Assembly: GCA_028823075.1 (NCBI GenBank)
Contig: JAPKCE010000004.1
Span: 1-19,265 of the forward strand
Length of the DNA: 19,265 nucleotides
Source of the DNA: Myxococcota bacterium
Lineage (GTDB): Bacteria; Myxococcota; UBA4151
Direction: 5' to 3'
The notes beneath the pieces are model-generated. The model did no database searches. It had not been told where the DNA came from and saw nothing but the letters and a program-made list of their open reading frames with translations. Below are positions 1 through 7,578 of the stretch, piece by piece. Each line of letters opens with the position of its first letter. The first letter of the stretch is position 1. The translations under genes and the position numbers were made by a program.

Positions 1-3000
1 GAAAGATCGATAACAACGTTCACGGAATCGGATGCTGAGTTAATACCGTCGGTTGTGGAGGCATTAATTGTCTGTTGGCCTTCACCGAGCAGAATCCCGG
101 AAACAGAAACGGTCGGCCCGTTAATTGTACCGCGACCAAGCTCATTTTGAGCGTCATTTGTAAGAATTAGGACCGCACCTGCATCAACACCATTAACCTC
201 GACAATGAAGTCGACTTGATAGCCCGCAAGTTGCGGGTTTGCGTCGTTATCAATACCGAAGATACGATCTTCCCAGGGGCGAAAAATATTCACCACCGGC
301 GCATTGGCATCGGTGACGATATTAACCACCGCGCTCTGCGCCATGTTCCCGTAGCTGTCGGCACCACGAATTTGTAAGCTATGAGGTCCGTCTGGGTTGA
401 AGGTAACCTGCGGAAACTGTGGCGCGATGCTCTCAACCGTGGCTTCAACCATAAGATTGTTGCCGTCATAAAGCCCGATGTTGCTACCGGCGGCCGCTCC
501 CGAGATCGTAGCTGAAACACGGTATTGCAGTCCAGCCTGTAGGAAATCAGCGTCGTCGTCCGTGCTTAGCTGCGCGTTGTTCGCAGGGCTGGAGATCACA
601 AGGCTCGGCCCAACCCGATCCACCAAAACCGCAGCATTCGCGGTACCCGTATTGCCTGCCAAATCATTGACGCTCACCGCCAAGGTCACCGAGCTGCTCG
701 CATCGTTGACCTCATCGGCAAGAGCGATGGCGTCAAAGGTAAAGCTGCAGGCGTCGCCCGGGCTAAAGCTGGTACGCTGGATATTGGCGAGGTCAACACC
801 GCCTCCGGTTACCGTGAGCAATGCTGACGGGTTGATACCTTCGAGGGTGCAAGCACCGTTGGCGGCGGCAGAGACGGTAATGTGACGACGGTAACGATTG
901 CCCTGCGTCGAATCGGCGGGGTCAGCGAGGGTGTAGACGTTGGCGCCGTTAACCTGCGGGATGCCGGTGAAACTAAGCTGCGGCGGGCGGGTATCGATGT
1001 TGATCGAGCTCAGCGCCGAATCAACCGGATCGCGCCCGGCGAAGGGGCACGACGCGGTAAGCGCCCAAGCGCCATCAATGAGCAGTTCAAGCTCGCCGAA
1101 GTCTAAGGCTCCCCGTGCGGCCGCGACAGCACTACCGTTGATATCGGGCTGACCTGCGAGGCGCGCCACCAAGCGACATGCGGCGCCTTCGGCGGCGTTG
1201 CTCGACGCCGTAACATTGACTGTTGTCGTGTTGACAAAAGCTCCGTCGTTCGGCGTGAGAATGCGTACAAAAGGCTGTCCGGTGGTTACGCTAACGAGAG
1301 CGTCAACAGTGCGCGTGTTACCAGCCGGATCGACCACCGTCGCCGATACGGAGTTTTCACCCTCAAGCAACGTGTAACCCAGATCGTTGTTGGTGAAACT
1401 GGCAACATGATTTCCGCCCACATCGACGGTCGCACCGTTGATCACCGAACCGTTAATACGCAGGCTCACCACCTGCCCAAGGGCCTCGTTGGTAACGATC
1501 ACGTTAAAGCCGTATTGCAAACCGTTGCTCAGATCTGCGCCCCAATCGAGACGAATGTTTTGCGTAGCATTGAGCGTTCCGTCGGCGACGATATCGCGCG
1601 CCGCACCCGCCGAACTACCATCGAGACCGACCAAACTAATTCCTGGCGGCGTTGCGTCAACACGCAGGCTAACGCTCGCCTGGACCGCCGGGTTTCCGGC
1701 GCGATCACTAACATCAGCAGTGAGCGTCACCGGGCCATCTTGATCTGCCCAGGTCAAACCTTCGACGAGCACGCGGCCGTTACCATCGACGGTAGGCGCC
1801 GGGTCAAAGGCGGGGCCTCCGTTGGCAGAAAGCGTGACCGACTGGCCTTCTTCAGCGTCGCTGACAATAAGCTCGATGGCGGCGTTACCGGCATTGAGCA
1901 CAACTCCCTCTGTGGGCGACGCGAAAGTGATGGTCGGTGCCGTACCGTCAACTTGCAGGTTCAAAGCTGCCGAAGGCGCTGCTTCGTTACCCGTACCGTT
2001 GCGGGTGATCGCGCCAGCGCGAATCCCCCAGAAACCATCGGGCAGGGTTAAGCGGATACCGCCGATGCCCACATCGCCATCACGAGCTTCCGGACTGGCA
2101 GTAGCACTGCGCACCCAAGGGCCGGTCGGGTCGCCATTCTCAGCCAGGGTCTGCAGTTCGCAAAAGACCAACGGTTCGAGAGCGGCGATGGTCGAAAAGT
2201 TGGCGACCGAAACCGCGCAATCGACTTGAAATCCAGGAAGGTCGGTGTCGGCATCCGAGGCAGCCAAAACGGCACCTGATTGTGCGGGCTGCAAGAGCGT
2301 TACGACCGGCACGGTGATATCGACGGTAAGACTGCGCAGGTCTTCGCCGGGATTACCCGCGGCGTCATTTGTGTACACACGAATGCTGCGCTGCCCGGCA
2401 GCTAGCCGAATATCGAAGGTGGCAATTCCGAGGTCGGTCAAGGGCGACGAAACGGCGCTGGCATCGTCATCGTCCACAGAGGCGAAGACCAAATCGACAT
2501 CGGCAAAATTGGTCGCTCTAACCTGCAAACGATAAGTGAGCTCGTCGAGCGGGTTGGCGTCTTGATCATCGCTAGCGGTGAGAACGCTGCTACCATCTAC
2601 GGCAAGTCCGACAATTTCCAAGGCGGGCGCGATCGTATCAACGAGATGGCTTTGACGCAGAGAAGCACCTTGATTGCGCGTCCCGGAAACGTCAGCGACG
2701 ATCACATCGAAGATCTGAAAGTCGGAGACGCTGGCGCTCTGTGGCAGCTCGATACGTAGGCTAGCACTGCCATCAGCACCGACCTGACCATCAAAGCTTT
2801 CACCGCCGATGGCGATAGACACCGTCGACCCCTCGCCGCATCGGCTGGAGCTGACCACGACATCGACATCAGCGATGCTCGGTGTGCTGTCGTCCACGTC
2901 ATCGCTGACGAGGATGGCGACGCCGTTGAGCGGGCTGTCTACAGCCACATCGCAACGACCGGTATCGACCGTGAACTCAACGTTAGCGGTTGCGGCCTGA

Positions 3001-3716
3001 TCCTGATTGAGCAGCAAGTAAGTCGTGAGACGAACAGCGCCCTCGGGAAGGTTGACGCTCGAGAACACCGCTGAACCGCCGCTAAGCGTCGTATCAAGGG
3101 CCCCAGCAGCGCCGGCGATATTAAGACCGACGGTGAGCCCGTCGACCACGCCTTCACCCGCACAACTCACACCAATATGGGTCTGAAACCCTGCGTTGAT
3201 AAGGTCTAAATCCTCGCTCAGGGTGACACCGCTGGCGATGGCTGGGCCGTTAGGAGCTGCTGTAAAGCGACAAGTGGGGCCCCCTGGGGCGACCACCGAG
3301 AAAGAAGCTTTGGTCAAAAGGTCAGAACCAAATCCGTGGCTCAAAGTAGCCTCGAGTTGGTTGCTGCCGCTGACCAAGGTAAAGTTTTCAAAGCTAACCA
3401 CGCCGATGCCTTGCTCGTTGATGGTCACGCTACCCGTGACCGCGCTGGCGTCGACATCGCTGGTGTTGCGCAAGCTGACACTGGCGCCGCTATCCGCTTT
3501 GTTGAGGCCAACGGCGCGCAGACGAACGAGGACTTGTACGCCGGCGGTGGCCGGGTCAAGATCATCGCTGAGTTGTATCCGCGAGCCCGGGTTAGGCGCG
3601 ACATAAGCCAGCCCAACAATGGAACTAGCGGCGGGATCACAACTGCAACCACCCAAACTAAGGGTGGTGAGTAAAACAGCGCCAACGAGGGCGCGGATGG
3701 AAGCAAGCTGAGGCAT
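1..3716 (-). CDS. Giant Ig-like repeat lipoprotein (3' end beyond window)
   Basis: I read this frame by hand: it stays open from an ATG at 3716-3714 to the left edge, giving 1238 codons with no stop, so the C-terminus is missing. An AAGGAG Shine-Dalgarno lies about 6 bases upstream of the ATG. Residues 1-24 form a lipoprotein signal peptide: positive start, hydrophobic core and lipobox LGGC, with lipidation expected at Cys24. The rest is a chain of Ig-like modules of roughly 100-120 residues. Junctions recur as VDTIAP, VDITVP, VDGTAP, VDATPP, IDTRPP, VDRVGP and TDANAP. This style is typical of bacterial Ig-domain surface proteins. Many modules carry an acidic SDD/SED-type motif, for example at residues 50-54 and 167-171. 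It is probably anchored in the outer membrane and projects outward. It starts 11 bases after the PqqD-like gene, so the two are probably co-transcribed. Ligand or partner is unknown; a structural, adhesive or scaffold role is inferred. Confidence 0.85.
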   Translation of the reverse strand, partial: MPQLASIRALVGAVLLTTLSLGGCSCDPAASSIVGLAYVAPNPGSRIQLSDDLDPATAGVQVLVRLRAVGLNKADSGASVSLRNTSDVDASAVTGSVTINEQGIGVVSFENFTLVSGSNQLEATLSHGFGSDLLTKASFSVVAPGGPTCRFTAAPNGPAIASGVTLSEDLDLINAGFQTHIGVSCAGEGVVDGLTVGLNIAGAAGALDTTLSGGSAVFSSVNLPEGAVRLTTYLLLNQDQAATANVEFTVDTGRCDVAVDSPLNGVAILVSDDVDDSTPSIADVDVVVSSSRCGEGSTVSIAIGGESFDGQVGADGSASLRIELPQSASVSDFQIFDVIVADVSGTRNQGASLRQSHLVDTIAPALEIVGLAVDGSSVLTASDDQDANPLDELTYRLQVRATNFADVDLVFASVDDDDASAVSSPLTDLGIATFDIRLAAGQRSIRVYTNDAAGNPGEDLRSLTVDITVPVVTLLQPAQSGAVLAASDADTDLPGFQVDCAVSVANFSTIAALEPLVFCELQTLAENGDPTGPWVRSATASPEARDGDVGIGGIRLTLPDGFWGIRAGAITRNGTGNEAAPSAALNLQVDGTAPTITFASPTEGVVLNAGNAAIELIVSDAEEGQSVTLSANGGPAFDPAPTVDGNGRVLVEGLTWADQDGPVTLTADVSDRAGNPAVQASVSLRVDATPPGISLVGLDGSSAGAARDIVADGTLNATQNIRLDWGADLSNGLQYGFNVIVTNEALGQVVSLRINGSVINGATVDVGGNHVASFTNNDLGYTLLEGENSVSATVVDPAGNTRTVDALVSVTTGQPFVRILTPNDGAFVNTTTVNVTASSNAAEGAACRLVARLAGQPDINGSAVAAARGALDFGELELLIDGAWALTASCPFAGRDPVDSALSSINIDTRPPQLSFTGIPQVNGANVYTLADPADSTQGNRYRRHITVSAAANGACTLEGINPSALLTVTGGGVDLANIQRTSFSPGDACSFTFDAIALADEVNDASSSVTLAVSVNDLAGNTGTANAAVLVDRVGPSLVISSPANNAQLSTDDDADFLQAGLQYRVSATISGAAAGSNIGLYDGNNLMVEATVESIAPQFPQVTFNPDGPHSLQIRGADSYGNMAQSAVVNIVTDANAPVVNIFRPWEDRIFGIDNDANPQLAGYQVDFIVEVNGVDAGAVLILTNDAQNELGRGTINGPTVSVSGILLGEGQQTINASTTDGINSASDSVNVVIDL

Positions 3717-3727
3717 GCGGTTCTCCT

Positions 3728-4018
3728 TCATTCCACCCAGACGATCAGGCCACTGCTGCGCAGCTCTTCTGCAAAAACAAGCAGATCGTCTCGGGCGGTT
3801 TCTTCAGTCACATCAAATTCGCTGACGATGGCCTTGGCGACCCCGTCGAGATTACTAGCGCCATCGAAGCGCTCGAAAGCAAAACTACCAACATCACTCA
3901 AGGTGCGCACCTGTGCATCATCGCTGGAAACCACCAGGACCTCGCCATCGTAAGCGCGCCAAGCGATGCTGCTCGGAATACGCGGGATGAGATTCATTTT
4001 CTCGGCGGTCTCAGACAA
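3728..4018 (-). CDS. PqqD-like (RiPP recognition element) small protein
   Basis: This 96-residue protein has the pattern of the PqqD family. Near residues 24-44 a hydrophobic strand, DGEVLVV, is followed by a turn and LSDVGSFAFERFDG, which matches the family's 'Ln..A..il...DG' segment. An 'eI...L..~f' type helix follows at about 57-68, and a final helix DDLLVFAEELRSSGLI ends the protein at 77-92. PqqD domains are small winged-helix folds that bind leader peptides of ribosomally made peptides and deliver them to modifying enzymes, often radical SAM proteins. No radical SAM gene or clear precursor peptide is visible here. The longest start is TTG at 4018 with a nearby AAGGGAA; an ATG at 3997 (residue 8) is the alternative, with a weaker ribosome site. 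It sits between the membrane thioredoxin gene and the Ig lipoprotein gene, probably in one operon. Family assignment is fairly safe; its job here is unknown. Confidence 0.75.
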   Translation of the reverse strand: MSETAEKMNLIPRIPSSIAWRAYDGEVLVVSSDDAQVRTLSDVGSFAFERFDGASNLDGVAKAIVSEFDVTEETARDDLLVFAEELRSSGLIVWVE

Positions 4019-4029
4019 GCTTTGGTTCC

Positions 4030-4069
4030 CTTGCTAAGCAAGGTCGAACGTTGCCGCAGGTGCTGCGGC
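4030..4069 (-). terminator. Two short hairpins in the gap between the TlpA-like and PqqD-like genes
   Basis: The 54-base gap holds two perfect inverted repeats. GCCGCAG at 4053-4059 pairs with CTGCGGC at 4063-4069 around a 3-base loop, starting a few bases after the thioredoxin stop codon. CTTGC at 4030-4034 pairs with GCAAG at 4038-4042. No clear run of U follows the GC-rich stem in the minus-strand direction, so this is at best a weak terminator. It could instead be an mRNA stability or processing element that sets gene dosage inside an operon. Confidence 0.35.
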
Positions 4070-4072
4070 CTG

Positions 4073-5170
4073 TCAAAGTCCGAGACGCAAAGCCGCGACC
4101 ACGGATCGCTGCACATCATCCATCGAAGGGGTTCCAGACCAGAGCCGTAACATGCGACCTTTTGGACCGATCAATACGAGGGTCGGGTAGACGGTGATGC
4201 CCACCGCATCGGACCAAGCACCTCGGTCGATCAAAACACTCAATTCCGGCGCGCGTTCTTTCTGGTATTCTTCTATCTTTTTCAAAAGCTTAGGCGAGGG
4301 TTTTCCGCGCCCCTCAACGTTCACTAGCAAGACCTCAAAATTAGCGTCCGAGAGCTTGGACTTTAGGGTGCGCAGGTCGGGTAAAATACGTTTACAAGCG
4401 CCGCACCAAGTCGTCCAAAACTCGACCAGCGTGATCCGGCCATACAGGCCTTCGGGTGTCCAGTCTTCGCCACCCAGTCGCGGCGTGCTGATCAACTTGC
4501 TGCTGATCTGGTCGCCTTCGACCGCCGGTTGCCAACTTTCATAGGCTCGCTGAGCCGACGAGAAGGAGCCGATGGCTACCAACAACAAGGTCAAACGAAA
4601 GCCCAAATGCAAACGCTTGGCGGTCACTAAAGAGCGCCTCGCTACAAGGCCGCCGAAAAAAGCGCTAAGCAACACAAAAGCTATGGCGACGTACCAATGA
4701 AGGGGGTGCCAGCGACTTAACTCGGCGACCCCTCGGTAAACCGGAAGATAGGCAAACAAAGGCTCAAAAGGGGCGAAAAGCGAGCGGCTGAAGGGTAGGT
4801 TTGCAAGCACGAAGGCTGCCCGAGCGAGCAACAGGGCCAGAGCATAACCCAACCACCACGGCGCACCCGCAGCGATACTCGCGTCGATCGCTGTCGCCTT
4901 TTCATCGGCAGCAGAATCTTCGGGTATTTGGGTCAAAAACAGAGCTAAGCGACCAAGTAAAAACAGCGCGACGAGATCGACGACAACGGGAAAAGCGAGC
5001 CGCGAGACGATGCTTTGTAGAGGCTCGAAAAGACCGCGACGAAAAAGCGCTGCCGAATAACCCACACCCACCGCTTGCAAAGTCAAATTGAGCAAAACAA
5101 GCTCGATCAGCCCTAGCGGTAGCCGCGAGGCGCCTTTTGGCTTATCGAGCTTGCCTAGAGCGGATTTCAT
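4073..5170 (-). CDS. Polytopic membrane protein fused to TlpA-like thioredoxin domain
   Basis: This 365-residue protein has two parts. Residues 17-210 contain several hydrophobic segments: about 20-38, 58-80, 104-123, 157-177 and 188-206. The C-terminal part, about 225-365, is a TlpA/ResA-type thioredoxin fold with the active site WCGAC (Cys256 and Cys259) after the strand TLVEFW. A cis-proline motif, YPT, lies at 328-330. The catalytic domain should face the periplasm and act in thiol-disulfide exchange, oxidising, reducing or isomerising exported Cys proteins. The membrane part faintly resembles Lgt transmembrane segments (LLARAAFVLANLP and LHWY...ARR), but that is only by eye. I chose ATG 5170 because GGGAG lies 8 bases upstream; the frame itself runs open to 5278. 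This ATG overlaps the ATG of divergent lysC. The gene appears to lead an operon with the PqqD-like and Ig-lipoprotein genes. Confidence 0.85.
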   Translation of the reverse strand: MKSALGKLDKPKGASRLPLGLIELVLLNLTLQAVGVGYSAALFRRGLFEPLQSIVSRLAFPVVVDLVALFLLGRLALFLTQIPEDSAADEKATAIDASIAAGAPWWLGYALALLLARAAFVLANLPFSRSLFAPFEPLFAYLPVYRGVAELSRWHPLHWYVAIAFVLLSAFFGGLVARRSLVTAKRLHLGFRLTLLLVAIGSFSSAQRAYESWQPAVEGDQISSKLISTPRLGGEDWTPEGLYGRITLVEFWTTWCGACKRILPDLRTLKSKLSDANFEVLLVNVEGRGKPSPKLLKKIEEYQKERAPELSVLIDRGAWSDAVGITVYPTLVLIGPKGRMLRLWSGTPSMDDVQRSVVAALRLGL

Positions 5171-6278
5171 GATGACATCTCCCACGCCCATTTCACGCCG
5201 TAAGGCGATCGTTGTCCAGAAATATGGCGGCTCGTCGCTGGCTGACGCCGCGGCTCTAAAAGGCGTCGCAAAAGGCATAGCTCAGCGCGTCAAAGAAGGT
5301 ACCCAGTTGGTTGTCGTGGTGTCTGCGATGGGCGGCTCCACCGACGCTCTGATCGCTTTGGCAGCGCAGATATCCGAGCATCCGAAACGTCGAGAACTCG
5401 ATATGCTGCTGTCCACCGGAGAGCGCGTAACGATGGCGCTTTTGTCGATGGCCATCGCTGATTGCGGCGTTGAGGCGATCAGTTTTACGGGCTCACAATG
5501 TGGCATCATCACCAACGACCGCCACGCCGATGCTCGCATCATCGACGTGCGCCCCGTGCGCGTTGAGGATGAACTAGAGCGCGGCCGAGTGGTCATCGTC
5601 GCTGGCTTTCAAGGCATGAGTTACAAGCGGGAAATCACCACCTTAGGTCGCGGCGGTTCGGACACCACGGCGCTAGCCTTAGCCGCCGCGCTGCACGCTG
5701 ACTCTTGTGAGATCTACTCGGATGTCGAAGGCGTTTTTAGCGCCGACCCGCGCCTCGTCAACGAAGCTCACCTGCTCGACACGATGAGTTACGGAAGCCT
5801 TGAAAGCCTGGCGCGTAACGGTGCTAAAGTTCTTCATGCTGACGCCGTCGCCTGGGCGCGCCGAGCGGGCATTCAATTTAGCGCTCGTAAGACCGGAAGT
5901 TCGGCTAAAGGCACGTTGGTTAGCGCCGCCAAACATTCGGGTGTGCAGGCGGTAACGAGCAGCGACAAACGCCTGTGGATTGCCGCGAGCGCGTTGACCC
6001 AAAGCCCCATCCAAGCACTAGTCTGGGCGAGTCACGAAGGTGTTCTTGTGAACAGCGAGAACCTCCATGAAGAGACGTACGGAGAGGCCTGTTCGACGCT
6101 CAGTATCGTCGGTGAAGGTTTGCTCGACAACGCTGGTCTTTCGGAAGCGTTTATCGACCTTTGCGCGCCTGTCTTAGGTTGGTGGTCGAGCGATTACGGC
6201 CTGCATGTTCGACTCACCGCGGACCGCGACTTAAAAGCGCTTACACGTCGGGTTCACGCGGCGCTGATCGAGCCCTGA
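5169..6278 (+). CDS. lysC: Aspartate kinase
   Basis: The enzyme phosphorylates L-aspartate with ATP, the first step to lysine, threonine, methionine and diaminopimelate. Numbered from ATG 5169 (369 residues), the amino-acid kinase domain shows KYGGSS (18-23), STGE (82-85), GFQG (146-149), TTLGRGGSDTTA (157-168), and IYSDVEGVFSADPR followed by an LARNGAKVLHADAV-type helix. About 118 residues follow the kinase domain. The last part, beginning STLSIVGEGL, fits the second ACT domain of the family. The first ACT domain appears shortened and divergent. The protein is shorter than the usual ~400 or more residues, so feedback control may differ. A second ATG directly follows at 5172; GAG lies 8 bases upstream of 5169. 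The longer frame back to a TTG at 5088 is antisense to the neighbouring gene and adds no family-like sequence. The 3' end overlaps lnt by 38 bases. Confidence 0.93.
   Translation: MMTSPTPISRRKAIVVQKYGGSSLADAAALKGVAKGIAQRVKEGTQLVVVVSAMGGSTDALIALAAQISEHPKRRELDMLLSTGERVTMALLSMAIADCGVEAISFTGSQCGIITNDRHADARIIDVRPVRVEDELERGRVVIVAGFQGMSYKREITTLGRGGSDTTALALAAALHADSCEIYSDVEGVFSADPRLVNEAHLLDTMSYGSLESLARNGAKVLHADAVAWARRAGIQFSARKTGSSAKGTLVSAAKHSGVQAVTSSDKRLWIAASALTQSPIQALVWASHEGVLVNSENLHEETYGEACSTLSIVGEGLLDNAGLSEAFIDLCAPVLGWWSSDYGLHVRLTADRDLKALTRRVHAALIEP
5190..5218 (-). promoter_or_regulatory. Candidate sigma70-type promoter for the TlpA-like gene
   Basis: On the minus strand, TGGACA (5218-5213) and TGAAAT (5195-5190) are separated by exactly 17 bases. 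They match the -35 and -10 consensus at 5 of 6 and 4 of 6 positions. Transcription would begin near 5183, just before the GGGAG ribosome site. The promoter would lie inside the first codons of lysC. Prediction from spacing and consensus only. Confidence 0.4.
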
Positions 6279-7578
6279 GCCCGAGCAGAAGCAGCGGCCA
6301 ACAGAGCCAAAACAGCCAATCTCCAGCAAAACCTCGTAGACTTGGCAAAGCCCCGGGCAAGCTAGCGATGCGCATCAAACCGGGTTTGTAGCGCGGCAGA
6401 TGCCAAAGCAACTCACCGCGCGGCGAGACTGCGTAGCTAAAGCCATCTTGACCGGCGCGGATCAGGCTTCGCCCCATCTCAACAGCGCGTAGGCGAGCTT
6501 CACGCTCAAAAGCGCGACGCGCTGAACTCCGCCCCACCCCAGCGTCGTTGCTCAAGACCAACAACCAGCGCGCATCAGCGCGGCGTGCAAAACGCGGGTA
6601 GACCGATTCGATGCAAAGCATGACGCGGCCCCCCTGCGGCAGTTCAAGTTCGGGCTCATCGAGCAACTGAAAATCACGTTCAACCAAAGGAACGAGCATG
6701 CGCTTGCTTTGAAAACTCGGGCTTTCCAAGCTTGTCGCCCAAAACATGACGCTGTTGCGCAACGCCCCATCAACATGACGATTTAACCCTGCGATGAGGC
6801 TGGCGCCCGAAGCGTGCAGCCGTCGATAGGCGCTGGACATCGGACCTTGCCCCCAAGTTTCTCGCAGCGCGCTCTCGGGTAGGATCAACAAGCGGCCCGC
6901 GGGCTCATTTGCTGCGGGCAAAAGATAACGCCTACGAATGAGCGCGTCGGCGGCTTGGTCGATAGCCGCTTGGCGATACACCCAGTTCGGCAAGCCGCCT
7001 TGAATGACCGAAGCCTTTAAAACGACCGACTGTTGCTGGGTCGGACGTAAAATCTCATGCCCGGCGGCAGAAATAAGCAGGATAAAGAAAGCAATTAGAG
7101 CCTGTTTACGTTGCTGAGCGCCATGGCTTAAAGCGTAGGCGCTGAGTCCACAAAGCGCCGTCAACAAAGCACCGCCACCAAAAGCAGCCGGCCAAGCGAG
7201 GAGCCAAACACTGGCGAGATCATGACCACAAGAAAGCGGTAAACTGAGTTCACTCGAGGCGCGCAAGCCCTGAGCCAGAACGAGCACCGTCAGAGGTAAC
7301 AATGGGCCGCTGCGGCGACCGATGGCCCATGCGAGTGCGCCCCGACCTAAACCGCCCTGAACTGCCAAAGCTAAAGGGATCAGAAGGCTATAATCGGCCG
7401 TCCCCCACAGGGTCATAAAGACTTCGAAAAATCCGCACAGAAAGCCGAAGGCGAAAGGGCGATCAAAGCGCAGCGAAAAAGCCATCAGCGGTGCCAAAGC
7501 GACCAGGGCCAGAGGCCCGCCAATGTCGTGACTCAGCGCCAAGGGCAGGGCACAAGCGACCGCGAACAAACCCTTCAT
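6241..7578 (-). CDS. lnt: Apolipoprotein N-acyltransferase (Lnt-like)
   Basis: Lnt adds the third acyl chain to the N-terminal Cys of lipoproteins in the inner membrane. The 445-residue protein starts with several membrane segments (about residues 3-175), followed by a carbon-nitrogen hydrolase (nitrilase) domain at about 186-400. A last membrane segment lies at 419-435. The catalytic triad is visible: Glu235 in LPESA, Lys292 in SKRMLVPL, and Cys322 in LCIE. The later LSNDAGVG and RAVEMGRSLIRAGQDG segments also match the family. It is shorter than the E. coli enzyme (512 residues), and the Glu-Lys and Lys-Cys spacings are reduced, so the active-site loops are trimmed. I chose ATG 7578 because it overlaps the upstream stop codon as ATGA, implying translational coupling. 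It would serve the lipoproteins encoded nearby. The stop lies inside the 3' end of lysC on the other strand. Confidence 0.88.
   Translation of the reverse strand: MKGLFAVACALPLALSHDIGGPLALVALAPLMAFSLRFDRPFAFGFLCGFFEVFMTLWGTADYSLLIPLALAVQGGLGRGALAWAIGRRSGPLLPLTVLVLAQGLRASSELSLPLSCGHDLASVWLLAWPAAFGGGALLTALCGLSAYALSHGAQQRKQALIAFFILLISAAGHEILRPTQQQSVVLKASVIQGGLPNWVYRQAAIDQAADALIRRRYLLPAANEPAGRLLILPESALRETWGQGPMSSAYRRLHASGASLIAGLNRHVDGALRNSVMFWATSLESPSFQSKRMLVPLVERDFQLLDEPELELPQGGRVMLCIESVYPRFARRADARWLLVLSNDAGVGRSSARRAFEREARLRAVEMGRSLIRAGQDGFSYAVSPRGELLWHLPRYKPGLMRIASLPGALPSLRGFAGDWLFWLCWPLLLLGLRARSAPREPDV

Noticed and set aside
1407..2051. Long plus-strand open frame (214 codons) in the lipoprotein region
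   Set aside because: It is antisense to the continuous minus-strand Ig-repeat frame, has no recognisable domain and arises from GC-rich codon bias.
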